Of a stretch of 64,000 nucleotides of DNA, positions 40,616 to 48,082 are shown one piece after another. The first letter of the stretch is position 1; the number at the start of each line of letters is the position of its first letter. The notes under the pieces are model-generated. The model ran no database searches. It was given only the letters and a program-made list of their open reading frames with translations, and was not told where the DNA came from. The position numbers and the translations under genes are program-made. Origin of the DNA: Hanstruepera neustonica (GTDB lineage: Bacteria; Bacteroidota; Bacteroidia; Flavobacteriales; Flavobacteriaceae); contig NZ_POWF01000003.1 in assembly GCF_002895005.1 (NCBI RefSeq), forward strand, positions 186,001 through 250,000, in the 5' to 3' direction.

Positions 40616-41131
40616 ATGCCTAAAGATTTAAATGACCATATATGTGATGAAGCCCTGTTTTCAAAGGCATTTAATAGCTATGCAAAAGATTTACATGATT
40701 TTTTGTACTATAAATTTGGCAGCCATATAAATCCACAGGATAAAGTACAAGAAGCTTTTGTGAAACTCTGGCAAAAATGTCAAGATGTAGCACCATCTAA
40801 AGCCAAATCATTTTTATTTACGGTAGCCAATAATTTAACGCTGAATGATATTGCTCATCAAAAAGTAGTTTTAAAATTTCAGCAAACGAAACCCAAATCT
40901 TCAACCAATGAGAACCCGGAATTCATCATGGAAGAACACGAGTATAAAATAAAATTACAAAACGCTATTGCTAATTTGTCTGAAGCGCAACGTGTAGCTT
41001 TTTTGATGAATCGGATTGAAGGTAAAAAACTCAAGGAAATCGCAGACATTTTAAACATCTCTCAAAAAGCAGTAGAAAAGCGAATTTATGGTGCATTAAA
41101 ACAATTGCGTCAAGAAATTGATGGCATTTAA
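40616..41131 (+). CDS. ECF RNA polymerase sigma factor
   Basis: The 171-residue protein has sigma region 2 (YAKDLHDFLYYKFGSHINPQDKVQEAFVKLWQ region, split as helix and the DKVQEAFVKLW core) and region 4 with the helix-turn-helix LKEIADILNISQKAVEKRIYGAL. It lacks a C-terminal extension. It is the Bacteroidota type that pairs with FecR anti-sigma factors. The fecR gene follows after 56 bases, in which the shared promoter-like element is found. The sigma gene itself lacks that element and may be expressed by the housekeeping sigma factor: TACATTTA at 40590-40597 is one base off the -7 consensus. Confidence 0.93.
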   Translation: MPKDLNDHICDEALFSKAFNSYAKDLHDFLYYKFGSHINPQDKVQEAFVKLWQKCQDVAPSKAKSFLFTVANNLTLNDIAHQKVVLKFQQTKPKSSTNENPEFIMEEHEYKIKLQNAIANLSEAQRVAFLMNRIEGKKLKEIADILNISQKAVEKRIYGALKQLRQEIDGI

Positions 41132-41139
41132 AATTTTGA

Positions 41140-41170
41140 GGTAGGAAAAATGAGGATGAACCTGTTATAT
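41140..41170 (+). promoter_or_regulatory. Putative ECF-sigma promoter of fecR and the TonB receptor
   Basis: GGTAGGA (41140-41146), 15 bases, then CTGTTATAT (41162-41170) lies in the gap between the sigma gene and fecR, 18 bases before the fecR start. It is identical in both boxes and spacer length to the element on the minus strand at 40542-40572. Confidence 0.75.
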
Positions 41171-41187
41171 AATTAAGTGACCCATTT

Positions 41188-42081
41188 ATGGATAGAGAAT
41201 ATTTAATAAAAAAATGGTTAGACCACGACTTAAACGCCGAGGAACTTCAGGCTTTTCAGGCTTTGGATGACTATCGTGAACTAACAAAACTATCAAATTC
41301 CCTGGAAGGTTTTAAGGCTCCGGATTTTGACAGTGAATCTGCATATTTAAATATTCAGGATAAAATTTCATTAGAAAAATCTAAAATATCTTGGTTTAAA
41401 CCATTTTTGCGCATAGCCTCCATTATTGCTGTGCTACTGGCTGTTTATTTCTACACGACCACATTAGACACAACAACCACTACATATTTTGCTGAAAAAA
41501 CGGAGATTTACCTACCTGACCAAAGCAAGGTTAGTTTGAATGCGCAATCGCAATTGACCTATAATAAACACGATTGGCAATCGAAACGTGATGTCAATTT
41601 GAATGGCGAAGCCTACTTTGATGTGGAAAAGGGTTCGGAATTCAATGTGATTACTGATAATGGTACCGTAACCGTGTTGGGAACAGAATTCAATGTTAAA
41701 AATAGACCAGGCTTTTTTGAAACCGTTTGCTATGAAGGTTCCGTCAAAGTCATTTCCAATAACCAAACTAAAATATTAAAACCTGGAGATCAGTTTTTAA
41801 TTATTGATGGGAATTATATTGCTCAAGAAAAAGAAAAAAACAATCAACCTAGTTGGTTACAAAATGAAAGTTATTTTAAGAGTATTCCTTACAAGTATGT
41901 GCTACGCGAGTTTGAAAGACAATATCATGTGACTTTCAATACAGAATCTATTGATACGGACAAGCTGTATACTGGTAGTTTTGTACATAACGATCAGGAA
42001 TTGGCCTTGAAAGCCATTACATTACCTCTAAATATTAACTTTACAATTAAAAATAGTGTGATTGTACTAAACCGTGAGTAG
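41188..42081 (+). CDS. FecR family anti-sigma factor
   Basis: The 297-residue single-pass membrane protein has a cytoplasmic N-terminus of about 70 residues (sigma-binding; LIKKWLDHDLNAEELQAF), one membrane helix (FLRIASIIAVLLAVYFY), and a periplasmic FecR domain (EIYLPDQSKVSLNAQSQLTYN, VLGTEFNVKNRPGFFETVCYEGSVKV). A C-terminal DUF4974-like domain follows (KSIPYKYVLREFERQYHVTF, LNINFTIKNSVIVLNRE). It would hold the adjacent ECF sigma factor until the TonB receptor signals. Its last codons overlap the receptor start. Confidence 0.93.
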   Translation: MDREYLIKKWLDHDLNAEELQAFQALDDYRELTKLSNSLEGFKAPDFDSESAYLNIQDKISLEKSKISWFKPFLRIASIIAVLLAVYFYTTTLDTTTTTYFAEKTEIYLPDQSKVSLNAQSQLTYNKHDWQSKRDVNLNGEAYFDVEKGSEFNVITDNGTVTVLGTEFNVKNRPGFFETVCYEGSVKVISNNQTKILKPGDQFLIIDGNYIAQEKEKNNQPSWLQNESYFKSIPYKYVLREFERQYHVTFNTESIDTDKLYTGSFVHNDQELALKAITLPLNINFTIKNSVIVLNRE

Positions 42082-44365
42082 CATAAAAATCAAAATTTTT
42101 AGCTGTTTGTTACTGCTATTTACTATTTCTGTTGGTGCCCAAAACTTAAGTAACGGCAAACAACCCCTATCCGATGCTCTTGAATTACTATCCGAGCAGT
42201 ATCAGATACGCTTTTCATATGCTGATGAGCATATTGCCGACAAGGTGATTACTTTACCCAAAGGCGAACAATCACTCAATACGATATTGACTTTCATACA
42301 ACGGGAAACCAATCTTGTATTCCAAGAAATTAGCCCCAATAATTATGTGATCATAAACGGTAATGCGCCTACCCAGTTTTTAGACGAAGTTCTCATAACC
42401 AAATACCTTACCGAAGGTATCTCATTACAAACAGATGGTACTTCAAAAATTAATCTAGATGAATTTGGCATCTTACCTGGACTAATCGAACCCGATGTTT
42501 TGCAAACCATACAGGCCTTACCAGGCATCATTAGTGTTGATGAACGCGTATCCAACCTTAATATTCGTGGTGGCACCAATGACCAAAATTTAATTCTCTG
42601 GGATGGTATCAAAATGTATCAATCAGGTCATTTTTTTGGATTGATTTCACCATTTAACCCAACATTGATTCATGATATTTCAATATCCAAAAATGGCAGT
42701 AGTGCGGAATATGGTGATGGCGTTTCAGGGATAATCAATATGCATACATCAGATAGTAATGCTAACAAAATAATTGGTGGATTGGGAAGCAACCTGATTG
42801 CTTATGATGGTTTCGCCAAAATACCTGTTACTGATAAAATTGGCATTCAGGTATCTGCCAGACGATCTCTCACCGATGTATTTAACACACCTACTTATGA
42901 CCAATATTTTGATCGAATTTTTCAAGATTCGGACCTAACACAACAGAATAATAATCAGGTCACTCAAGATGAGCGCTTTTATTTTTATGATGTGTCGTCA
43001 AAACTCACTTTTAAACTTTCAAAAAAAGACCTCATCACCGTTAGCGGATTAAAGATTTTTAATTCCTTAGACTATAGAGAAACAGCCACCGGAATAGCGA
43101 ACAAACAATCCTCAACGAGCAAGCTTATTCAGGAGAGTACAGCTTTAGGAATTGACTACAAGCGGCAATGGCATTCGAAGTTGCAAACCAGTTTTAAGAT
43201 TTCACTTTCTAATTACGATTTAAACTCAAGAAACAATGATATTGATAATAACCAACGGCTTATTCAGGAAAATGATGTTCGTGATAACCGGTTTGAATTG
43301 CAAGCCAATTATCAGATAAATCAAAACTTGAATTATTTGGGTGGTTACCAATATGCAGAAATTGGCATGAGTAATCTGGAAGATGTGAACAATCCGGAAT
43401 ACAGACGTTACATAAAGGATGTTTTAAGGTCGCATGGTCTTTTTAATGAAGTAAGTTTTAAATCCAATTCAGGAAAAACACATGCCAGATTAGGTATTAG
43501 AGCCAATTATTTTGAGAAGTTTTCTGATTTCTTTTTAGAACCACGCTTGGTGATCAATCAAAAAATAGCCAATGACTTCCGATTAGAGCTATTGGCTGAG
43601 CTAAAAAGCCAAACAGCTTCTCAAATCATTGATTTACAAGATGACTTTTTAGGTGTCGAAAAAAGACGCTGGATACTGGCAAACAATGATGATATCCCCA
43701 TCATTCAAAGTCAGCAGGTATCATTAGGAACCCATTACCAAAAGAAGAAACTCCTTATTAGTTTGGAAGGCTACATCAAACACGTGGATGGCATTACAAC
43801 CCGAAGCCAAGGATTCCAAAATCAGTACCAATATACCAATGCCATTGGTTCTTATAGTGTAACGGGTTTAGATTTTTTAATCAATCAGCAATTTGACAAT
43901 TGGAGCACTTGGTTAAGCTATTCATTGAGTAAAAACAATTACACCTTTGATGATTTAAACAATGGAAATCAATTTCCAAACAATATAAACATTAGACATC
44001 AGGTGACTTTTGCTGGAACATACAGTATCAACAATTTAAAACTGGCACTGGGTTTCAATTGGCGTTCTGGCAGACCCACGACTTATTATAATGTTTCCAA
44101 TCCTGTTTCGGGAAATGACATCAATTATTTAGAACCTAACAGCAACAATCTATCGTCTTACTTTAGAGCAGATTGCTCGGCTACCTATAAAATTAATATT
44201 GCCAAAAACTGGCATGCCCACATTGGTGCTTCCCTTTGGAATATCTTCAACACCAAAAACACCATTAATCGCTACTACCGATTAACAGATTCAAACACCA
44301 TTTCCGAAATCAATACAGAATCTTTGGGCATGACACCCAACGTGACGTTTAGGGTGAGTTTTTAA
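42074..44365 (+). CDS. TonB-dependent receptor with N-terminal signalling (STN) domain
   Basis: The 763-residue protein starts at GTG 42074, overlapping fecR by eight bases. A signal peptide (LLLFTISVGAQ) is followed by a secretin/TonB short N-terminal domain (ALELLSEQYQIRFSYADE... to NNYVIING, about 30-92), which in transducing receptors contacts FecR. The plug domain comes directly (EPDVLQTIQALPGI, NIRGGTNDQNLILWDGIKMY, EYGDGVSGIINM) without the carboxypeptidase-like domain frequent in Bacteroidota. A beta-barrel follows with a terminal strand ending VTFRVSF. No SusD partner is adjacent. The ligand is unknown; sigma/FecR coupling implies that it regulates its own locus. Confidence 0.93.
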   Translation: MSSIKIKIFSCLLLLFTISVGAQNLSNGKQPLSDALELLSEQYQIRFSYADEHIADKVITLPKGEQSLNTILTFIQRETNLVFQEISPNNYVIINGNAPTQFLDEVLITKYLTEGISLQTDGTSKINLDEFGILPGLIEPDVLQTIQALPGIISVDERVSNLNIRGGTNDQNLILWDGIKMYQSGHFFGLISPFNPTLIHDISISKNGSSAEYGDGVSGIINMHTSDSNANKIIGGLGSNLIAYDGFAKIPVTDKIGIQVSARRSLTDVFNTPTYDQYFDRIFQDSDLTQQNNNQVTQDERFYFYDVSSKLTFKLSKKDLITVSGLKIFNSLDYRETATGIANKQSSTSKLIQESTALGIDYKRQWHSKLQTSFKISLSNYDLNSRNNDIDNNQRLIQENDVRDNRFELQANYQINQNLNYLGGYQYAEIGMSNLEDVNNPEYRRYIKDVLRSHGLFNEVSFKSNSGKTHARLGIRANYFEKFSDFFLEPRLVINQKIANDFRLELLAELKSQTASQIIDLQDDFLGVEKRRWILANNDDIPIIQSQQVSLGTHYQKKKLLISLEGYIKHVDGITTRSQGFQNQYQYTNAIGSYSVTGLDFLINQQFDNWSTWLSYSLSKNNYTFDDLNNGNQFPNNINIRHQVTFAGTYSINNLKLALGFNWRSGRPTTYYNVSNPVSGNDINYLEPNSNNLSSYFRADCSATYKINIAKNWHAHIGASLWNIFNTKNTINRYYRLTDSNTISEINTESLGMTPNVTFRVSF

Positions 44366-44369
44366 AAGA

Positions 44370-44867
44370 TTATATTTTTTCGAATATCAGTTCGTCTGTA
44401 CCACCATTACCACCACTCACACTTTTCAATTCGATTCGTGTATCGTTGTAGGCTTCCACATCCCAATCATCAGAAAGTTCTTCATAATTTGGAGGCGATG
44501 CAAAATTGAGATTAAAATTCACACCATCATTATCACTATTGTTGTTCACTAACCATGTTCCGTTGTGGGTGTCAATACCATCTGTTGCCGCTACACTGCC
44601 CTGCGAATTAAACATAAAGGCAAAACCCGTATAATTATTAGTTTCCTCATGGTCTGTATCAAAATAAAAAACGACACGCCAGGAACCTTGCTGCATTAAA
44701 GCATTAACCTGTTGTACCTGCAAAGACACATTATTACCACCACCATTGCCACCTCCATTTCCACCTCCAACAGTGGTATTGCTATTATCGTTTGAACTGG
44801 AACAAGCCCCTAAAACAAATAACAGAGACAATGCTAAAACTTTTGTACTAGAGATTAACGTTTTCAT
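44370..44867 (-). CDS. Small lipoprotein with a lipocalin-like module
   Basis: The 165-residue product has a lipobox (LLFVLGACSSS), a Gly/Asn linker (GGGNGGGNGGGNN) and a single beta-rich module: QGSWRVVFYFDTDHEETNNYTG, FMFNSQGSVAATDG, GTWLVNNNSDNDG, and TRIELKSV. The same order of motifs (WxVxxFxD, LdFNxxGxV, G-x-Wxxx, DRIxL) occurs twice in the 779-residue lipoprotein on the other side of the sigma/FecR/receptor genes. It converges with the receptor gene, four bases apart. I did not find the GGTAGGA/CTGTTATAT element upstream of it (44868-45000). Function unknown. Confidence 0.8.
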   Translation of the reverse strand: MKTLISSTKVLALSLLFVLGACSSSNDNSNTTVGGGNGGGNGGGNNVSLQVQQVNALMQQGSWRVVFYFDTDHEETNNYTGFAFMFNSQGSVAATDGIDTHNGTWLVNNNSDNDGVNFNLNFASPPNYEELSDDWDVEAYNDTRIELKSVSGGNGGTDELIFEKI

Positions 44868-45063
44868 AATTTTAATTTTTTATAAAATTATACAAATTTT
44901 CGAGACTCAAATGACCATATAAAATTAATTGACCAAAAATTACATGTAAGTATGTATTGAATTTGTTAAATTAAAAACCTAATTTAGTCTAATGGTGGAT
45001 AACAATCTTAAAACGGCTTCAATTCCTTAACATTGTAAATCTTTTGAAAAGTAAATTACTAAA

Positions 45064-45450
45064 ATGAATTTCAGTAGATTAATTATATTATTAATTCTCC
45101 TTAAATCCTTTAATCTTTCTGCTCAAAAAAAGTTAGAAATTGGACAGCATGTCTACAAGGACAAACTAACCTACATCTCCTTAAGTTCAAATAATGAATT
45201 TGAGTATCTGAAGTATTACAATTGGTCACCTTTGACCATTGAGGAAAAACAAATAGAAGAAAAAGACAAAAACGAAACATGTGGAACTATTGGTTATGTT
45301 TCAGGAGCAAAAGGAAAGGGAAAATATGAAATAAAAAATGGAAAACTGATTTTAAGATTTTCAGAATTTGATAGGTATATGGATAATAAAACTGACTACA
45401 ACGAGGAAACTAAAACAATGGAATTTGTCGTTTCTGAATTTATAAGATAA
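45064..45450 (+). CDS. Small secreted protein of unknown function
   Basis: The 128-residue product has a Sec signal peptide (IILLILLKSFNLSAQ) and a mature part of about 105 residues rich in Lys, Glu and Tyr with a single cysteine (NETCGTIGYVSG). A motif GKGKYEIKNGKLILRFSEFD suggests a small beta-sandwich like other flavobacterial secreted orphans. No family recognised. The gene stands alone. The 149 bases after it, to argS, hold no gene and no clear terminator. Confidence 0.6.
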   Translation: MNFSRLIILLILLKSFNLSAQKKLEIGQHVYKDKLTYISLSSNNEFEYLKYYNWSPLTIEEKQIEEKDKNETCGTIGYVSGAKGKGKYEIKNGKLILRFSEFDRYMDNKTDYNEETKTMEFVVSEFIR

Positions 45451-45599
45451 AAAACATTCTACATGAACGATCTGAAACCATTACTTACTGAATGTTGAGC
45501 CAAAAACTATTCCCTTTAGTTTGACTCGATTTCTACTCTGAAAGCTCAATTAGTTTCTCCAAAATTGAGTCATACATAATCCAATAAGCTAAACATAAC

Positions 45600-47378
45600 C
45601 TACATCCTATCCGGGACCTGAATACCTAATAGCGCAAAAGCTTGCTTAATGGTTCTTCCAACAACTTGAGACAATTGAACTCTAAATACTTTATCAGTGT
45701 CATTGTCTGCTCCTAAAATCGATACGTTTTGGTAAAACGAGTTGAACTCTTTAACCAGGTCATAGGTATAATTAGCAATCAAAGCCGGACTATAATTAGC
45801 TGCTGCTTGTTGCACAATTTCTGGGAATAACTGCACCTGCTTAATAAGTTCACGTTCTTTATCATGCAAATTTTCAGGAGTTACTTGACTGCTGTAATCA
45901 AAATTGGCTTTTCTTAAAATCGCCTGAATTCGTGCATAGGTATATTGAATAAATGGCCCTGTATTACCTTGAAAATCGACAGACTCTTTAGGATCAAACA
46001 AAATACGCTTTCGTGGGTCAACCTTTAAAATATAGTATTTCAATGCACCCAAACCAATGGTATGATACAAGTCTTGTTTATCAGCATCAGAATATCCATC
46101 CAGTTTACCTAACTCCTTGGAAATATCTTCGGCAGTTTGTTCCATTTCCACCATTAAGTCATCAGCATCAACAACGGTTCCTTCACGGCTTTTCATTTTT
46201 CCGCTAGGTAAATCAACCATACCATAACTCAAATGATACAGGTTTTCAGCCCATTCAAAGCCTAATTTTTTGATAATTAAAAACAAGACTTTAAAATGAT
46301 ATTCCTGCTCATTACCCACTGTATAAACCATGCCACCAACATCTGGATAATCTTTAACTCGCTGAATAGCTGTTCCAATATCTTGAGTCATGTAAACCGC
46401 CGTGCCATCAGCACGTTGCACGATCTTTTCATCCAGACCGTCTTCAGTCAAATCACACCAAACTGAACCGTCATCTTTTTTATAAAAAACACCCGATTTC
46501 AGTCCTTCTGCTACAAACTCCTTACCCAACAAATAGGTTTCGCTTTCGTAGTACAGTTTATCAAAGTCAACACCCAGATTATTATACGTTATATTAAACC
46601 CATCATAAACCCAACCGTTCATGGTTTCCCAAAGTTTCACAACCTCGGCATCACCAGCCTCCCATTGACGAAGCATATCTTGGGCTTCCAATAAAATAGT
46701 TGCTTCTTTTTTAGCTTCTTCTTCAGTTTTACCTTGAGCAATTAAATCCGTTATCTCTTTTTTATATTCTTGGTCAAACTTCACATAGTAGTTCCCAACC
46801 AACTTATCGCCTTTTAAACCTGTGCTTTCGGGTGTTTCACCATTCCCAAAGCGTTGCCATGCCAACATACTCTTGCAAATATGAATGCCTCGGTCATTGA
46901 TAATTTGAGTTTTATAAACCTTTTTACCTGAAGCCTTTAAAATTTCGGACACACTATAACCCAACAGATTATTACGTATATGTCCTAAATGCAATGGCTT
47001 GTTGGTATTGGGTGATGAATACTCCACCATAATTGCCTTATCATTAGGATTTGGCTTCACAATACCAAATTCAGAATCTTTAAATATATCATGGAAACTA
47101 TCCAAGAAATAACCGTCCTGAATCTCAATATTCAAAAATCCTTTGACCACGTTGAAGCCTTTAACCAAATCAACATGTTCGGTTAGATGTTCACCTATTT
47201 TTTCACCTATTTGAACAGGATTACCTTTAACCTCACGCAGCATTGAAAATACAACAACAGTAATGTCACCTGGAAACTCCCTACGTGTTGCCTGAAATTC
47301 AACCGTAGACAATTCTACATTATAGATATCTTTTACTGCTTGTTTTACTGACTCTAAAAGCGTTTCCTGAAGATTCAT
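45600..47378 (-). CDS. argS: Arginyl-tRNA synthetase
   Basis: This class I synthetase charges tRNA-Arg. The 592-residue protein has the N-terminal additional domain, the HIGH-type motif SSPNTNKPLHLGHIRNNLLG, YTVGNEQEYHFKVLF, the loop GKMKSREGTVV in place of KMSKS, and the C-terminal DALR anticodon-binding domain (QYTYARIQAILRKA, ending FALLGIQVPDRM). A TATCTTTG box on the minus strand (47405-47398) lies 20 bases before the start and is probably its -7 element. Confidence 0.97.
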   Translation of the reverse strand: MNLQETLLESVKQAVKDIYNVELSTVEFQATRREFPGDITVVVFSMLREVKGNPVQIGEKIGEHLTEHVDLVKGFNVVKGFLNIEIQDGYFLDSFHDIFKDSEFGIVKPNPNDKAIMVEYSSPNTNKPLHLGHIRNNLLGYSVSEILKASGKKVYKTQIINDRGIHICKSMLAWQRFGNGETPESTGLKGDKLVGNYYVKFDQEYKKEITDLIAQGKTEEEAKKEATILLEAQDMLRQWEAGDAEVVKLWETMNGWVYDGFNITYNNLGVDFDKLYYESETYLLGKEFVAEGLKSGVFYKKDDGSVWCDLTEDGLDEKIVQRADGTAVYMTQDIGTAIQRVKDYPDVGGMVYTVGNEQEYHFKVLFLIIKKLGFEWAENLYHLSYGMVDLPSGKMKSREGTVVDADDLMVEMEQTAEDISKELGKLDGYSDADKQDLYHTIGLGALKYYILKVDPRKRILFDPKESVDFQGNTGPFIQYTYARIQAILRKANFDYSSQVTPENLHDKERELIKQVQLFPEIVQQAAANYSPALIANYTYDLVKEFNSFYQNVSILGADNDTDKVFRVQLSQVVGRTIKQAFALLGIQVPDRM

Positions 47379-47397
47379 TTTTGTTTTTTTAAGACTG

Positions 47398-47405
47398 CAA
47401 AGATA
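47398..47405 (-). promoter_or_regulatory. -7 box of argS
   Basis: TATCTTTG on the minus strand, 20 bases upstream of the argS start, matches TAnnTTTG. A -33 TTG is not evident. Confidence 0.5.
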
Positions 47406-47443
47406 AGACTTTTCCTAAAGAGAAACCTGTAATTAAGGAACAT

Positions 47444-47473
47444 AAAAAAGTCTGTCGAAATAACCGACAGACT
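47444..47473 (-). terminator. Intrinsic terminator after the small membrane protein gene
   Basis: GTCTGTCG / CGACAGAC with a seven-base loop is followed on the minus strand by six T. It lies 26 bases past the stop codon of the 66-residue protein. Confidence 0.85.
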
Positions 47474-47498
47474 CATAAATTACATATAATTGAATTCA

Positions 47499-47699
47499 CT
47501 ATTTTTTTCTTCCCAAAAAGCTCAAGGCTATGGATGCCAATCCCAAAGCTATGGTCACATAAGAGTTATCATTGTCTTGAGCTTCGATACTTAAGTCGCC
47601 AATACCTATAGAGGCCTCCGGTGCTACTAGCGTGTAAATTCCGTATCCAACTATTATGATTCCAACTATCAGCAAGATTTTTTTAATTGTATTGTTCAT
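47499..47699 (-). CDS. Small two-helix membrane protein of unknown function
   Basis: The 66-residue product has a basic start (MNNTIKK), a first membrane helix (ILLIVGIIIVGYGIYTLV), a short acidic linker (IEAQDNDNS) and a second helix (VTIALGLASIALSFLG) ending in RKK. This hairpin layout, with basic ends on both sides, suggests an inner-membrane hairpin. It has its own terminator, which supports a real gene. No family is recognised. Confidence 0.7.
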   Translation of the reverse strand: MNNTIKKILLIVGIIIVGYGIYTLVAPEASIGIGDLSIEAQDNDNSYVTIALGLASIALSFLGRKK

Positions 47700-48082
47700 A
47701 TTTTATAAGTTTTATTTTACTGAAGATACGCAAAATCTCTAATAAAATTATAGTGCTCAAAATCAATTAATTACAGATTCAGAATTTAGAATTTTTAAAA
47801 CGTGCATTTCATCGACAAAAGTGTTGTTTTTCCGAGTTATTTGCCGTTAATCGAGTAGTCCTTTTTTTACAAAAATTTGGCACGCCATTTCAACTAATTT
47901 TTTGGTATTAAAACCCAAAAATTAGCTTTTTGTGAGGGTTTTGTTAATTTTTGTTATGTAATGCTATTAATCCCCAAATTAATGGACTTTCTTAAACTAA
48001 CTAACATATCACAAGCTTGTAGGATATGCATGTTTTCACTTCGATGGAAGACAGGTGTTGATGACTGCTGTGTTTTTACTGT
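47700..48082 (+). other. Gene-free leader region upstream of the TPR histidine kinase
   Basis: These 383 bases hold no gene. A hairpin with arms CTAATTTTTTGG (47894-47905) and CCCAAAAATTAG (47914-47925) is followed by CTTTTT, like a terminator or attenuator on the plus strand. Upstream of it is a denser, non-A+T stretch (47800-47860) with an imperfect dyad (TCATCGAC ... GTTAATCGA) followed by seven T. A third G/C-richer stretch (48030-48075) precedes the kinase gene. No clear promoter was seen. Confidence 0.4.

Noticed and set aside
44868-45000. Search for the GGTAGGA/CTGTTATAT element upstream of the small lipoprotein
   Set aside because: No acceptable copy on the relevant strand. The small lipoprotein may not be in the proposed regulon, or may have a diverged site.
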